Part shown: positions 1 to 11,949 of the stretch, one piece after another | Layout: every line of letters begins with the position of its first letter | How positions within the stretch are numbered: position 1 is the stretch's first letter | NCBI RefSeq assembly: GCF_000003195.3 | Contig: NC_012870.2 | Location: 51,294,049-51,358,048 of the forward strand | DNA: 64,000 nt | Origin: Sorghum bicolor | Taxonomy: Eukaryota; Streptophyta; Magnoliopsida; Poales; Poaceae | Reading direction: 5' to 3' | Notes under the pieces: model-generated | Seen by the model: only the letters and a program-made list of their open reading frames with translations | Told to the model about the DNA's origin: nothing | The model's database searches: none | Translations under genes and position numbers: made by a program

Positions 1-860
1 GAACATGGACAACACAAGCCCAAAACAATGGACTGGAAATCAAACCGATTTCGGCCAATTCCTTGCAGCTAAGAAACTAAGTTCCTAAACTAAAGATCTC
101 TTCTTTCCGAGAATGCCATCCAATGTTAGAAGACCCAATTGCAAGTACTTAAGAAGACTTAGAATAACAGAGCCTGAACCGCAGGTCCACCTGGGCATCC
201 ACGAGAACATCAGGCGAACTAGCGAAGTCTTGACTGGTAAATTGAATTGACATGCCATCTTATCTGAGTGAGTACTTTATAACAGTAACTAACACGAATT
301 GTATGCAACTCTAGCATAACAATCCTGGAGGATTGACACAGAGAACTGTAAGTTTTCAGAGCCGGGATATTCATCCCATGACAAAATACATATATTTTAC
401 TTGAGAAAAGTGATTAAATGGATCAAATGTCATATATAACAGTGTCAATGTTTCAATGATCATTTTAGCGAAGTCAACGATTAGAATCCTATAATAACAA
501 AGCCCATTGTTTCGTGTCCTATAATAGCAATTTTCTCACACATAATGCTAGCATTTTTAGCAGGCCCCAAAGCTTTAACAAGAGCCGACAGATGTATCGC
601 ATCCCTGAAACATGTTTTGTTTGGCACTGATTTGGGATGGTCAGCAAGTTTTGTCAGAACAGTAAGGATCTGAAAAAATTTAGAACTGAAAATTATATCC
701 CTGAAACTTGTCTGACTAGACAAAACGAAGAAAACAGAAAGATTATATACAGAAAGCTTGAATAGCATGGATTGTACAAAGCAACCCCCATCTCCATCTA
801 GACCATTTTGACCTATCACGCACCAAATGTATGATATATACACAGCTGACTTGATCATGG
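1..860. other. no gene recognised
   Basis: AT-rich sequence with short open frames only and no protein family I recognise. It lies downstream of the minus-strand RING gene, so the part nearest 1199 may hold its 3'UTR and poly(A) site. Nothing else can be supported. Confidence 0.5.
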
Positions 861-1198
861 AAGAACCAGCAGATGTCTGAAACTATGGATTCATAAAAGC
901 AAAAGGGTAGAGTGTTGGACTTCGAACAGAATGAACCAGCAAGCCGACATATATATATTCAACCAAGCAGTTTCCTAATCCACCTGTTGCTATGAACAGC
1001 GAAAGCATAACACAGAGCGCACAACCAAGGACGTGGCATAAATACATTTCATGTCATTCATCTTTCCAATTTTTGCCCCCTCAATTCATTACCATGAGAG
1101 CCACCCAGAATGGACCAATATCAAGAGTAAAGTAGTTGCTGCCTGCACTTCCTCAGCAAAAAACAGCTCCAAGAGATGATCCACCAGGGTTACCAAGC

Positions 1199-4100
1199 CT
1201 ATTCAAACATCTCATCCACCAAAGTTATCTGCAATAACACAGGCTGCTTATAACCAAAAAAAGGGAAACCATGTCTTCAAGCAATAATTTGCACAAAAGA
1301 AAAAGTATCTAACCTAGTGATTTGAACTGAAAAAACAATATACATTTAGTCCCCCTGTTCCAAATTATAAGATGTTTTGACTTTTCTAGATACGTTGTTT
1401 TTACTTTTTACTATGCACTTAGATATACATTACTACTCCCTCCGTTCCAAATTATAAGACGTTTTGGCTAGACATAGTAAAATCAACTTATCTGGAAAAG
1501 CCAAAACGTCTTATAATTTGGAACGGAGAGAGTAGTAATTAAACACCCTTCTGGAACAGAGCTACATAGATGAAGTCCATGTGTTCTCATTTTACATGAG
1601 TTTACTAAGTATGCTATCAGCTTGTTCAATTGACAGAAAAGTCATGGCTGAAAATACTGTTCGTTGATTTATTGTGAGAGAAAAACACTGCTGAATGGCT
1701 AGCAGATTCGACAGATAAGCTCAAGCAAACAGGCACTTAATGAATGGGTTACCTTTCAAAAAGAAAGAATCTCCATGTATATACAGTCATTTCTCCGTCC
1801 CATAGACATAGTCGCGGACTCATGCTGATCAAACTTTCTTAAGTTTGACTAGATTTGTAGAAAATATTAGTAACATTTGTATCTCCAATAAGTTTTTTAT
1901 GAAAATATATTCAACGATCTATCCAATGATACTAATTATGTACCCATAAATATTAATATTTTGTTATATACATTTGGTCAAAGTTAAAGATCGTTGACTT
2001 CTTGGGAAGCAAGAATGACTCTATGGGACGGAGGGAGTAAATGACAAGGTGAAAAAAAGCATCCATGTTTATAAATTAATACAATATATTAGAGCTGATA
2101 CTGATTTCAGTACTAACCTGGTCACAAACTGGGCAAGTATCTTTTCGCTCCATCCATTCAAGAATGCAGCAAAGATGGAAATGATGCTCGCATTTAGTTA
2201 CAGAGCGAGGATTTTCTTCATCATATTCTGGTGAAAAACAAATAACAATATTACATGAGTGTTCTGGTTCAACACAACAATATAAGATACAACTTAGATG
2301 GTACCACTTCAATGCAGCCACTGAGGATAATCAGAGTACATATGTACATCAGCAACTAAAATCAGCAAGATACCAAGAAAACATAATAATTTTTGAAACA
2401 TTAAAATAGCAACAAACAATTTACATGAGGGGGGCTTCTAGGGAATTTCAATATCCCTTTCATGTACACTATATCAGATTGGCTCCAACTGTGTCTTCAG
2501 ACTAGTGAATTGCTCAAGGCTACCTCGGTGCAATCCATAACATGAATGGACACACTGTAATGACATCTACTGGCATCGACACAATTACAACATGAAATTT
2601 GCAAACAAGTAGCTATTGATACCAAGAAATCTAACATGGGCCAATAGCAAGAAAACAGCACACCCGAACAAAGAGTAGTAACAACATGCACATTCAGTTT
2701 CATACACTATCAAATAAAGATGGATTCAACAAATATAAAGTTAATAACCTATCAACCAAGTTTCAATGAATCATGAGGAGAATGTCCAGCATATTTTAAC
2801 TACTTGTGTCTTCTCAACAGTTTTGGCACACTGTACTAGCATCTTCTAGTCTTGGGTGTGTTACTCCCAGATGATCTGAACCAAACTTTGTTGAATGGTG
2901 GAGAAAAGCATGTTGTCACTTTAACAAAGCTCAAAAGAAGGAATATAATAGCTCTGTGATTATGGGGGCCTGGACCTTATGGAATTCCCCCTCCCTACAG
3001 ATTGCACATCAATTCTTCAAGGGGGAGTTGAGACTTGGGGTCTTGTTGGAGCAACAAAAAGTCCAATTCCTGGGCCTAGGTCGTGATGAGGGCTAGTTGT
3101 ATAGTCTGTATTGGGTCGTTATCCTAGTTTGCTTGGGAGATCTTTTTCTCGCTGTTACAACCCCTCTGACCTCCTAGTGACTAGTGAGTTAGAATGATTG
3201 TTTTTAAGGGTCATGAGGGGACAATTTCCTTCTGCTCTCTTTAATATAAGATATGCAACTCTCCTGCGTGTTCAAGGAAACAAAAACAACCTATCAACCT
3301 AACCAAATAAATTTTTCAGTGATCAAGAGAAACACAACCTTCAAGGCAGATAGGACAAACATCCTCCTCATCAGCCTTATCTTCAGTAACACCTTTCTTA
3401 CATGACTCATCCACCTTTAAGGACTGCTCATCATTTATGGACTCTTGATGGTCATCAGTTTTGCTCTTAGTGTCTGGCTTCTCCAAACCTACACAGAGTT
3501 TCGAAAACCTAAGATCAACCATTAAGACACATGTAACTGCTAGTTAATTATTTACCAGGGTTATCTGGGACTGCCAAAACAACATCATAAGGCAAGGGTG
3601 CAGGTGGTGCTCGATATGTGTCAGGTGTGGAAGTATCCAAATTTGTGTCTACTGCAACAATTGCAGAGGCTGGAGATGATCCATCAAAAGCTGAAGACAA
3701 CGGCTCATGCTCCTCAAGATTTTGTTGACGCTGAATAATAAAACAAGAAAAACTTAAATAACAAGCAAGGTATTCAACAGTTTGAAAGGCTAATAAATAC
3801 ATGAATCTATATCAAGGTCAACTTAAGTATGAATTGTGACTCTGGAAAACTTTGCAATTATCAAATCATATTAAACTAAACAGAAAAAATGCACACTGTG
3901 TAAATAATTTTCAATGGTAATCATAAAGGATTGTCAAGAATACAAAAATGGACAGTACAAGGCAAAATTGTTTATCCTCCTGCATTGAAATTGCAAACAG
4001 AAGAGAGTACAGAACATGAGAAACATCAGCATTCATGTATTTTCAGCATCAGGGGATATAGATATTTGCATGCCAGAAAATTACAAGAGCAGAGCTGCAT

Positions 4101-4402
4101 AACAAACAAATAAATAAATAAATAAATAACTATTGGTCACATGTCACATAAACATCTTGCAGATTTCAGTTATGAAGAGTACAATAACAGATTGTCTATT
4201 CAGCTTTGACAGCATAGTAAGACAGTTGTAAGACAAACTCACTACCATTATATTTATGCTATTTTGGTATGGATTATGTCACAAAAAGGAAGATAGTAGC
4301 ATTTATGTAGAAAGGAAAGAGCGAGAGTTTACGTACATAGATATCAACTGGTGCTCTAACTGCTTCAGATGTTCTCGACGAACAGCAACAACAGCCACCC
4401 AT
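1199..4402 (-). CDS. RHB1A-like: RING-H2 E3 ubiquitin ligase, RHB1A-like
   Basis: Five coding exons on the minus strand: 4402-4337, 3730-3556, 3488-3339, 2227-2118 and 1228-1199. Phases agree at every junction and give 176 aa ending in TAG. The N-terminus MGGCCCCSS fits N-myristoylation (Gly2) plus Cys palmitoylation, as known for the RHB1A/BRH1-like family, and suggests a membrane-anchored ligase. Residues 23-85 hold the family-specific block VDTNLDTSTPDTYRAPPAPL. An acidic, Lys-rich linker follows. The RING-H2 spans residues 125-165, with ligands C125, C128, C143, H145, H148, C151, C162 and C165. The protein ends ITLVDEMFE after a very short last exon. It is expected to pass ubiquitin from an E2 to unknown substrates. 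Introns contain a LINE and several MITEs. The 5'UTR is probably split, with its first exon near 7785-8044. Family assignment is firm; the substrate cannot be read from sequence. Confidence 0.92.
1433..1535. mobile_element. Stowaway-like MITE in RHB1A last intron
   Basis: Near-perfect inverted repeats: CTACTCCCTCCGTTCC at the left is matched by GGAACGGAGAGAGTAG at the right. They are flanked by TA on both sides, the target duplication of Tc1/mariner-type Stowaway MITEs. A degenerate relative of one arm lies just upstream (about 1350-1380). Confidence 0.85.
1640..1740. repeat. dispersed grass MITE fragment
   Basis: About 100 bp, including the stretch around CTGCTGAATGGCTAGCAGATT and AAGCTCAAGCAAACAGG. 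It matches 13060-13150 in the same orientation with few differences. It is therefore a dispersed repeat rather than gene sequence. The full element ends were not resolved. Confidence 0.6.
1790..2039. mobile_element. Stowaway-like MITE, about 250 bp
   Basis: Terminal inverted repeat: CTCCGTCCCATAGACATAG at the left and the complement of CTATGGGACGGAGGGAG at the right. It lies in the last intron of the RHB1A-like gene. The left end is slightly degenerate, so the boundary is approximate. Confidence 0.75.
2758..3287 (+). mobile_element. 5'-truncated L1-type LINE in RHB1A intron
   Basis: A 530-bp insertion flanked by a perfect 12-bp target duplication, AACCTATCAACC, at 2746-2757 and 3288-3299. 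It encodes the C-terminal end of a LINE ORF2 (around 2890-3090, with a GAWTLW motif typical of grass LINEs). It ends in the grass L1 3' tail, which includes CAACTCTCCTGCGTGTTCAA and a short A-rich tail. It sits in sense orientation relative to the plus strand, antisense to the host gene. Confidence 0.9.
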
Positions 4403-4742
4403 TATGTATCTAACTTAAAAGCTTAGTGGCAGTCCTCAAGATGCTATTTGAAATTAAAACTCCATCTCTCAGTCCTATAAAGAAACAAAATATATTGACA
4501 GAAGAAAGAGGGAAATCAAGTAACAAAATAGCAAATACAGCATGAGGTAAACAACCAACCATTACACCAGCATAAGATTGTGTGTGGCTTAGAAAACTGC
4601 AACTATGGGCACTTAATGCTGCCATTCTCGATAATTCACTCTAATGGCACTCAACAGCTATTGTTCAAAAATATATCATTTACCAACAAAAAAAGACTGC
4701 TTCAATTAGTATTTGACATTTTTCTAGTAACATCAAGAAGCA

Positions 4743-6398
4743 GAAACTTGACTGGGAAGCAGGAAGTCCATCTTAATCAGGTGGGTACATATACAGTCAA
4801 GTTTTATTAGAGACTACCTAGAGAGATAACAACACCATTAGGCCATTTCCTGGCACCAGCAGGAGACACAACATCATGTGCTGAGCTCTCCCAACAAGCA
4901 GCACATAGGTAAGCAAAATCATACTACAGAGACCACCACATTGGGTTATGCCACTCTTTTCTGTTGGAGTATAAGGCTAGTCTCAATGCATAGTTTCATG
5001 GCACAGACTATAAACTAGGTAACCAAGCCACATGAGTTTCATGGGGATGAAACTCCTCTCTCATCTGATGAAACTCCTTCATTTAATGACCCTGCCAAGT
5101 CAGCAATTTTGCTTATGTGGCACCCTATTTAATTTAATGTGCATAACACTCCCATGAAACATGCATTGAGACTGGCCTAAGTGAATTGCCCACCTCTCCC
5201 CATCAGCTTAAGCTTTTGGGTGTGGACGGTGCATGCAACTCAATATTTTCCACCTAAAGAACCAGCCTGGCCACACTTCGGTACAGTGGCTCCTTCATGG
5301 TCTTATATTGAAAGAAGTGAACAATTTACCTTCTACATGCATGCAATGACGCAAGTAAGATTCAATGCCACAACTTTAAAGTATATGCATGCCATGCCAC
5401 CTAGGATTTGCTAAGCATTGGGTGGAATTTTTAAGACAGATGGCCTCAGAAGGTTAACAAGTGAGTTCAGTATAGCACAGAGCATCTAAGTTTTCACCTT
5501 TGAAATGTTTTCCTAGTACTCTTTCATCACATTTCTGGGGTAAGGAAAAAATATATTAACAAGCAGATTGGTGCTGCAAATGCCTCCACTAAAAAATTGA
5601 GAAACCACCACAGCTTGTGTCCACCCACACACATCTAAGTGACTATGAGTAGTATAGGAACAAATATATCTGATATAGATACACATCAATATTTCAAAAG
5701 AACTAATTATTATATTTCTTCCAAATTGTCAGCAAAAATTATGCATGACATACAGATAGATATAAAATATAATGAATGGCACAAGCATCAACCAAAACTA
5801 GTGTCAATCAACTGGATTTTTCCTATGCTACAGAAGATAAATTGCCTTTCATTTATCAACAGCACGTTAGGATGTCAGTGACAAGGAAACAATATCAGGT
5901 TGTCCGCAGTGTAATCAAGTATAACTGAATATGTAACAAAGTAATCTAATAAGAAATCGGAAACACACAGGTGCCAAGAAAAAACAGCAGGTATAAGAAA
6001 CGAGCACAGTCACAAGATATTGTTGAACAGGCTCAACTGAACCGTGCTTTTCAATTGAACCAGCTAAAAGCCACACATGGGCGGAACTGGCGTGGGGCAC
6101 GTGGTTACAGGATCGGCGCTGCGGCGGCGGGTGTAGTATCCGGTGGAGAGACAGGGAAAGGCCACCAACATGGTGCTCTGCTCGCTAGGCCTTTGGCAGC
6201 GAGACGATGCGGTTTGGGGGAAGTTGAAAGGGGAAGAGAGCTAGTGGACTCGGATTCTGTGGAACAGAATTCCCAAAGACCACTCTCTCCAAACTTTATA
6301 CCCCATTTTCCTTTTTCCCGAAATACTCGAGATGACAAAACACTCAGGCAACAGATATTATTTTTCTAGTGCCATATGGTATAGTATATTTGAAATTT
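4743..6398. repeat. tandem duplication, unit 1 (proximal, defective)
   Basis: Unit 1 of a direct tandem duplication that begins at a GAAACTTGACTGGGAAGCA-like motif. The matching unit 2 is 6399-8504. Both contain the block from AACACCATTAGGCCATTTCC to the GC-rich region ending near CGAGATGAC. Unit 1 carries a Tourist MITE and about 75 bp of flanking sequence that unit 2 lacks. It lacks about 350 bp (equivalent to 7498-7847) that unit 2 keeps. The missing part includes the best minus-strand splice donor of the RHB1A leader exon. Unit 1 keeps a clean TATAAAG on the minus strand at 6294-6300. Confidence 0.88.
4975..5177. mobile_element. Tourist-like (PIF/Harbinger) MITE
   Basis: A 203-bp element with inverted ends GGCTAGTCTCAATGCAT and ATGCATTGAGACTGGCC, flanked by TAA on both sides (4972-4974 and 5178-5180). 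TAA is the trinucleotide target duplication of PIF/Harbinger. It is present only in unit 1 of the tandem duplication. Either it inserted after the duplication or unit 2 lost it. Confidence 0.9.
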
Positions 6399-7784
6399 GA
6401 AACTTGACTGGGAAGCAGAAAGTCCATCTTGATCAGCTGGGTACATATACAGTTATTGCTTATTAGAGACTACCTAGAGAGGTAACAACACCATTAGGCC
6501 ATTTCCTGGCACCAGCAGGAACCACAGCAGCATGTTCTGAGCTCTCCCAACAAGCAGCACATAGGCTAGCAAAATCATACTACAGAGGCTGCCACATTTT
6601 GGGTTATGCCACTCTTTTCCACCTAAAAAACCAGCCTGGACACAATTTGGTAAAGTGGACATACATGAGCACACTAGCTCATTTATGGTCATATATTGAA
6701 AGAAGTGATCAACTTAACTTCTACATGCAAGCAATGACGCAAGCAACATTCGATGCCACAACTTTAAAGTATGCATGCCACCTAGGATTTGCTAAGCATT
6801 GGGTGGAATTTTTAAGACAGATGGCCTCAGAAAGTTCACAAGGAGTTCAGTATAGCACAGAGCATCAAAGTTTTCACCTTAGAAATTTGTTTCTAGTACT
6901 TTTTTCATCACATTAGCAGGGTAAGGAAAAATTATATTAAATAAGTAACAAGCAGATTGGTGCTACAAATGCCCCCCAGTAAAAAATTGAGAAACCACCA
7001 CATTTTGTTTCCATCCAGACACATCTAAGTTAGTATTAGTAGTATAGGCTCAAATTATCTGATACAGATAAACATTAATAATTCCAAATCCAACTTTAGG
7101 ACTAACTATTATATTTCTGCCAAATTGTCAACAAAAATTATGCGGAATATACAGATAGATATAAAATATAATGAATGGCACAAGCAGCCAGTACAATCCA
7201 AAACTAGTGTCAATCAACTTGATTTGTCCTATGCTAGAGAAGATAAATTTCCTTTCATTTATCAACAGCACGTTGGGATGTCAGAGACAAGGAAACAATA
7301 TCAGGCTGTCCGCAGGATAATCAAGTATAACTAAATATGTAACAAAGTAACTCTAATCGGAAATCGGAAAACACAGGCGCCAACCAGAAAAAACAGCAGG
7401 TATAAGAAACGAGCACAATCACAAGGAGTTGTTGAACCGCCTCAATTGAACCGAGCTAAAAGCCACTCACGGGCGCAACTGGCATGGGGCACGTGGTTTT
7501 CAGCTGAACCCCCAAAAATCTATGCGTCATAAGCAGCACCCGCACCGGAATTAGGTAGCCAGAGATCCTAAGGCCGCAACTAGTCCATCCTGCGCAGTCA
7601 ACAGCAGCAGCAAGAACAGCAAGAGCCATACGAATACAAGCACGGCACGAAGAACGCAACTCCAGAACGGAGCAACTGGACGAACGGAGACGAAGCTGAG
7701 TTCGGGTTCGATAGGGGAACAGCACCACCGCTTAGAACTAGGGGGAAAAAAGAAGAATCCATCCGAGCGCTGGGGCTGCTTACC

Positions 7785-8044
7785 ACCAACATGAGATGGA
7801 GGAAAGGAAGCAACCAATCCGATCCCTCGCTCCGCTTGAACTGGCACAGGATCGGCGCTGCGGCGGCGGGCGTAGTAGTATCCGGCGGAGAGACAGGGAA
7901 ACGCCGCCCGACGTGGTGCTCTGCTCGCTCGGCCTCGGCGGCGAGGCGATGGGGTTTGGGGGAAGTTGAAAGCCCTGGGGAGGAGAGCTAGTGGACTCGG
8001 ATTCTGCGGAACAGAATTCCAAAGACCACTCTCCAAACTTTATG
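7785..8044 (-). promoter_or_regulatory. probable promoter and 5'UTR exon of RHB1A-like gene
   Basis: GC-rich block on the minus strand. A TATA-like CATAAAG lies at about 8038-8044, followed by a C/T-rich leader. A good donor, GGTG|GTAAGC, has its intron starting at 7784. A plausible acceptor is TTAG|ATACATAATG just upstream of the start codon at 4402. This implies an intron of about 3.4 kb containing most of both duplication units. The exon is inferred from splice signals and duplication structure; there is no transcript evidence. Confidence 0.5.
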
Positions 8045-8106
8045 CCCCCATTTTCCTTGTTTTCCGAAATACTAGTCGAGATGACGTTTCCATTTCCACA
8101 CTCAGG

Positions 8107-8475
8107 CAATAACTACTCCATCCAATAAAGTCGTTTTGATAAGATTTAAGTCAAATATTAAGAATATAAATCATAAATAATGTTTATGTTGTTAAATTTA
8201 AAAATATAAAAGCTATATAAATATATTTATCTTAAAAAGTACTTTCATACAAATATACATATGCTACTTTTTAATAAATATTTTTATTAAAACAAAGAGT
8301 CAAAGCTAGGTTTTGAAGAATTTCTTTGTGAATATAAAGGGAGTACTCTTATATTTATTTTAAAAAATACTTTCATAAAAATATATATACTATTTTTTAA
8401 TAAATATTTTTATTAAAACAAAACGTCAAAGTTAGGTTTTGAAGAATTCCTTTGTGAATATAGAGGGAGTATTCT
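8107..8475. mobile_element. MITE with partially duplicated right half
   Basis: Starts TACTCCATCCAATAAAGTC. It has two successive copies of a right half ending TTGTGAATATA(A/G)AGGGAGTA, at about 8345 and 8472. The AT-rich interior (TACTTTCATA, TTTTTAATAAATATTTTTAT) is repeated. This is Stowaway-like, and is either a tandem or unequal-crossover product or two nested copies. Confidence 0.65.
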
Positions 8476-8614
8476 TTTTCTATTGCCACGTGGTATATTA
8501 CATAGAAACTTGATAGTAACCATGTGATATTTTTTATAGCAATATATCTGTGAGTTGCGACGGGAGAAAATAAACAATCAATATTCATATAAAATGAGAA
8601 GAGAAACATAATAT

Positions 8615-8841
8615 GGCCTTATTTAGTTCACTCAAAAATCAAAAACTTTTCAAGATTCTCCGTTACATCGAATATTGCGGCACATACGTGGAGTATTAAA
8701 TATAGAAGAAAACAAAAACTAATTATACAATTTGTCTATAAATCACGAGACAAATCTTTTAAGCCTAGCTACTCTATGATTGAACAATGTTTGTCAAATA
8801 AAAACGAAAATGCTATAGTGTCAAAATCCAAAAACTTTTTA
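8615..8841 (+). mobile_element. common grass Tourist-type MITE, right end missing
   Basis: Begins GGCCTTATTTAGTTCACTC and contains the well-known interior of this grass family (CAAGATTCTCCGT, GAGTATTAAATATAG, GAGACAAATCTTTTAAGCC). It stops at CAAAATCCAAAAACTTTTTA, where the gag remnant of the next element begins. The last about 20 bp of the MITE are absent. Confidence 0.8.
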
Positions 8842-9176
8842 TGAAGCGTACAAAGTTCCTCACGCTCACTCTTGAATCCCTCATGGAGCGCACAAAGTTC
8901 CTTCCATAAAGCATGTGCGGTTTTGTGGATCCGAACGCGGTTGAACACCTCTTTGCAAAGACCTCTAAAGATGTGGTTTTTGGCCTTTGCATTCCACTTC
9001 TCGTTTTCTTGCTCTTGTGGAGTAAGAGCAGCGTCTTTTGCTGGAGGAGTAAACCCTTCGGTCGCGGCTTTTAGGCACTTAGTGTCACATGCCTCGAGGT
9101 ATGACTTCATCCGTATTTTCCAATACGGGAAGTCATCGCCATCGAACATGGGTGGCGGTCCATCCCCGTTAGACAT
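8842..9176 (-). pseudogene. gag N-terminal fragment of the minus-strand Sirevirus
   Basis: The first about 110 codons begin MSNGDGPPPMFDGDDFPYWK. They match the gag start at 49308 with only a handful of substitutions, for example M-K for M-E after WKIR. The frame runs into unrelated MITE sequence at about 8842, so the gene is a 3'-truncated relic. Confidence 0.9.
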
Positions 9177-9617
9177 CTTTTTCTAGGCGGTGAAGCCTGA
9201 ATAATGAGCACTAGGCTCCGATACCAATTGAAAGGATCAAGATGCCTAAGAGAGGGGGTGAATTGAGCTTCTCTAAAAATTTAAGCAACCTCCAATTCAG
9301 CCTCTTGTGTCTAGTGTGACTAGAGAGCTACCGGATAAAAGTTTTGCAACCTAGTTCCAATCCTATTCTAGCATGGCAATTCTAGGAATGTAAAAACTCA
9401 AAGTAATTGCGCAAAGTAAATGCTAGAAAGTAAAGGAGTAGTGGAAGAAAGTGCTCGGTGATATTTTACCGAGGTATCGGAGAGTCGCCACTCTCCACTA
9501 GTCCTCGTTGGAGCACCCGCGCAAGGGTCTTCCTCCCCATTGGTCCGCGCAAAGGACCAAGTGCTCTCTACGGGCTGATTCTTCGACACTTTGTCGCGGT
9601 GAATCGCCCAAAACCAC

Positions 9618-11584
9618 TAAAAGGTCCTAATATGGCTAGAGGGGGGTGAATAGCCTATTTAAAAATCTACAAACTCACTAGAGCAAGAGGTTAGTAAATA
9701 ACAAAGCGAAGCTTTTTGCTCTAGCTCTAATGGGGTGTTTGCAAGCCACCTATCCAACAATTCTAGTTGATATAATCACTAGGCACACAAGAGCTATGTC
9801 ACTACTTACACTAGAAAGTTACCTAAAGTTTCTATACAAGTAAGTAAGCTACTCTAGTTTGCGGGAATGTAAAAGAGATGGTTTGAACTTTATACCGCCG
9901 CGTAGAGGGGATGAACCAATCAATAATATGACGTTCAATCACTGGAAGAAATCCAATGAACAATCACAATGGAGACACACAATTTTTCTCCCGAGGTTCA
10001 CGTGCTTGCCGGCACGCTACGTCCCCGTTGTGTCGACCAACACTTGGTGGTTCGGTGGCTAAGAGGTGTAGCACGAACCTCGTCCTCACTAGGACACCAC
10101 AAGAACCTACCCACAAGTGAGGTAATTCAATGACACGAGCAATCCACTAGAGTTACCTTTTGGCTCTCCGCCGGGGAAGGTACAAGACCCCTCACAATCA
10201 CCGGGAGATGGCCACGAACAATCACCAACTCGTGCCAATCCTCCTTCGCTGCTCCAAGCCGTCTAGGTGGCGGCAACCACCAAGAGTAACAAGAAAACCG
10301 CAGCTAGAACGATCCCCAAGTGCCACTAGATGCAATCACTCAAGCAAATGCACTTGGAATCACTTCCAATCTCACGAAGATGTATAATCTATGAAGGAGA
10401 TGAGTGGGAGGAGTTTGCTTAGGCTCACAAGGATGTCAAGTATGTTAGAATGCCAAGAGTGTGAGCCCCAAGACGGCCAAACACGTATAAATAGCCCCTC
10501 AAACAAATAGAGCCATTGGCTCTTTCACTGGGCAAAACTCGGGGTCACCGGACGCTCTTAAAGGGGCACCGGACGCTCAACACCTGCGTCCGGTGCTCCA
10601 ACGTCAGCCACGTGTCGCCTTTTTGAAACGCTCGTGTCAAAGTCTAACGGTCACCTGCAGTGCACCGGACGCTGAGCAAGTTGGCATCGGACGCATCCGG
10701 TGCACACCGGACTCATGCGTAGAGAGTTCCGCAAACCTGCGGGTCACCGGACACTAAGCACCGGTAGCGTCCGGTGCTCACCGGACCCATGCGCAGAGAG
10801 GGTCGCAAAACGCCAGCACACCGAACGCTAACCACCGGACGCACAGGCCTGCGTCCGGTGCCTGTCGTCCGGTGCCTTACCCTAGCTGGGCCAGGCACTG
10901 ACTGCACCGGACGCTCAACACCAGCGTCCGGTGCTCCAGAAGCCAGCATCCGGTGAGTGTTTTCTCAGCGAGAAACACTCCCGCGACTTCTCTAAATTTC
11001 CCACTGGCGCAATAGAAAATATGCACTTCATTTTCTCGAAAAGCGCTGAATCCCGCCTCGCAAGCTCGGCGGGAGGGAGAGAGGAACCCATCCTCTCTCT
11101 ACCCTTCAAACTCCACCTCCTTCTCAAAGTGTGCCAACACCACAAATTGTGTACCAACAAGTGCACGTGTGTTAGCATTTTCACAATCATTTTCTTTGAA
11201 GGAGTTAAGTTAGTTCACTAGGTTCTAAATGCATGCACCTGAACAATGACACCTAGTGGCACTTGATAACCGCTTAGACAAAGAATTCCCCTCTTTATAG
11301 TACGGCTATCTATCCTAAATGTGATCACACCCTCTATGGTGTCTTGATCACCAAAGCCAAAACCCTAAGCAATACCTTTGCCTTGATCTCCATAGGGTTT
11401 TGTTTTTCTCTTTCTTCTTTTCCAAGTTGAGCACTTGATCATCTTGTGGTCATTACCATCATCACCATGATCATCACTTGCTCCATCACTTGGCATGTAC
11501 CAACCTCATTAAGTCTACACACACTTAGTATAGAGGTTAGTACTAGGGTTTCATCAATTATCCAAAACCAAACTAGGGCTTTCA
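9618..11584 (-). mobile_element. nested solo LTR inside the Sirevirus LTR
   Basis: A 1967-bp insertion with minus-strand ends TGAAAGCCCTAG and GGACCTTTTA. It is flanked by 5-bp direct repeats ACCAC (9613-9617) and ACCGC (11585-11589), differing at one base. It interrupts the host LTR between GAGCGGT and TTTGGGCGATTC, which are contiguous in the LTR at 60535. There is no internal coding region, so it is a solo LTR. It has its own TATA-like box near 10480-10490 and CACCGGACGC-type array (10540-10960). Confidence 0.85.
10540..10960. repeat. CACCGGACGC / GCGTCCGGTG inverted-motif array (solo LTR)
   Basis: Many short copies of CACCGGACGC and its reverse complement GCGTCCGGTG, interspersed with unrelated spacers. 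On the minus strand it lies just upstream of a TATA-like box. Similar CpG-rich palindromic motifs are described for Sirevirus LTRs of grasses (established knowledge). Confidence 0.85.
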
Positions 11585-11949
11585 ACCGCTCACAAGCTTG
11601 ACACGAGCCACCCACAAGAACTCTGGGCGGTCTTCGTGTCTCCAATCACCACCGAACCGTCTAGGTGATGGCGATTACCAAGAGTAACAAGCAATGAACT
11701 CTCACTTGACCCCAAACAGGGCACTAGAGAGTGATGGATGCACACTTGACTCTTGGAATTCCACTAGAGAAGGATTCTCACAAGAAATCTCTCAAATCTC
11801 AATCCTCTCTGGGCTCTTGCTTCTCTCTTGCACCACAAGGTGATTCTCAACTGATCAAATGGGCAAGAGAGCTCCCATGGACGAGGTGGAGGAGTATAAA
11901 TACACCCCATCAAGTCCAAGGGTCGGCCAACCGTTTTTCACTGAAAATG

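Larger units (their letters stand above)
6399..8504. repeat. tandem duplication, unit 2 (distal, intact)
   Basis: Unit 2 of the tandem duplication. It keeps the about 350-bp segment lost from unit 1 (7498-7847) and has gained a MITE cluster at 8107-8475. It ends at a second GAAACTTGA-type motif near 8505. It contains the probable transcription start and first leader exon of the RHB1A-like gene. Confidence 0.85.

Noticed and set aside
6105..6369. Short ORFs in the GC-rich blocks at 6.1-6.4 kb and 7.5-8.1 kb
   Set aside because: These blocks are copies of the RHB1A leader/promoter. The ORFs differ between copies, and no coding conservation is seen.
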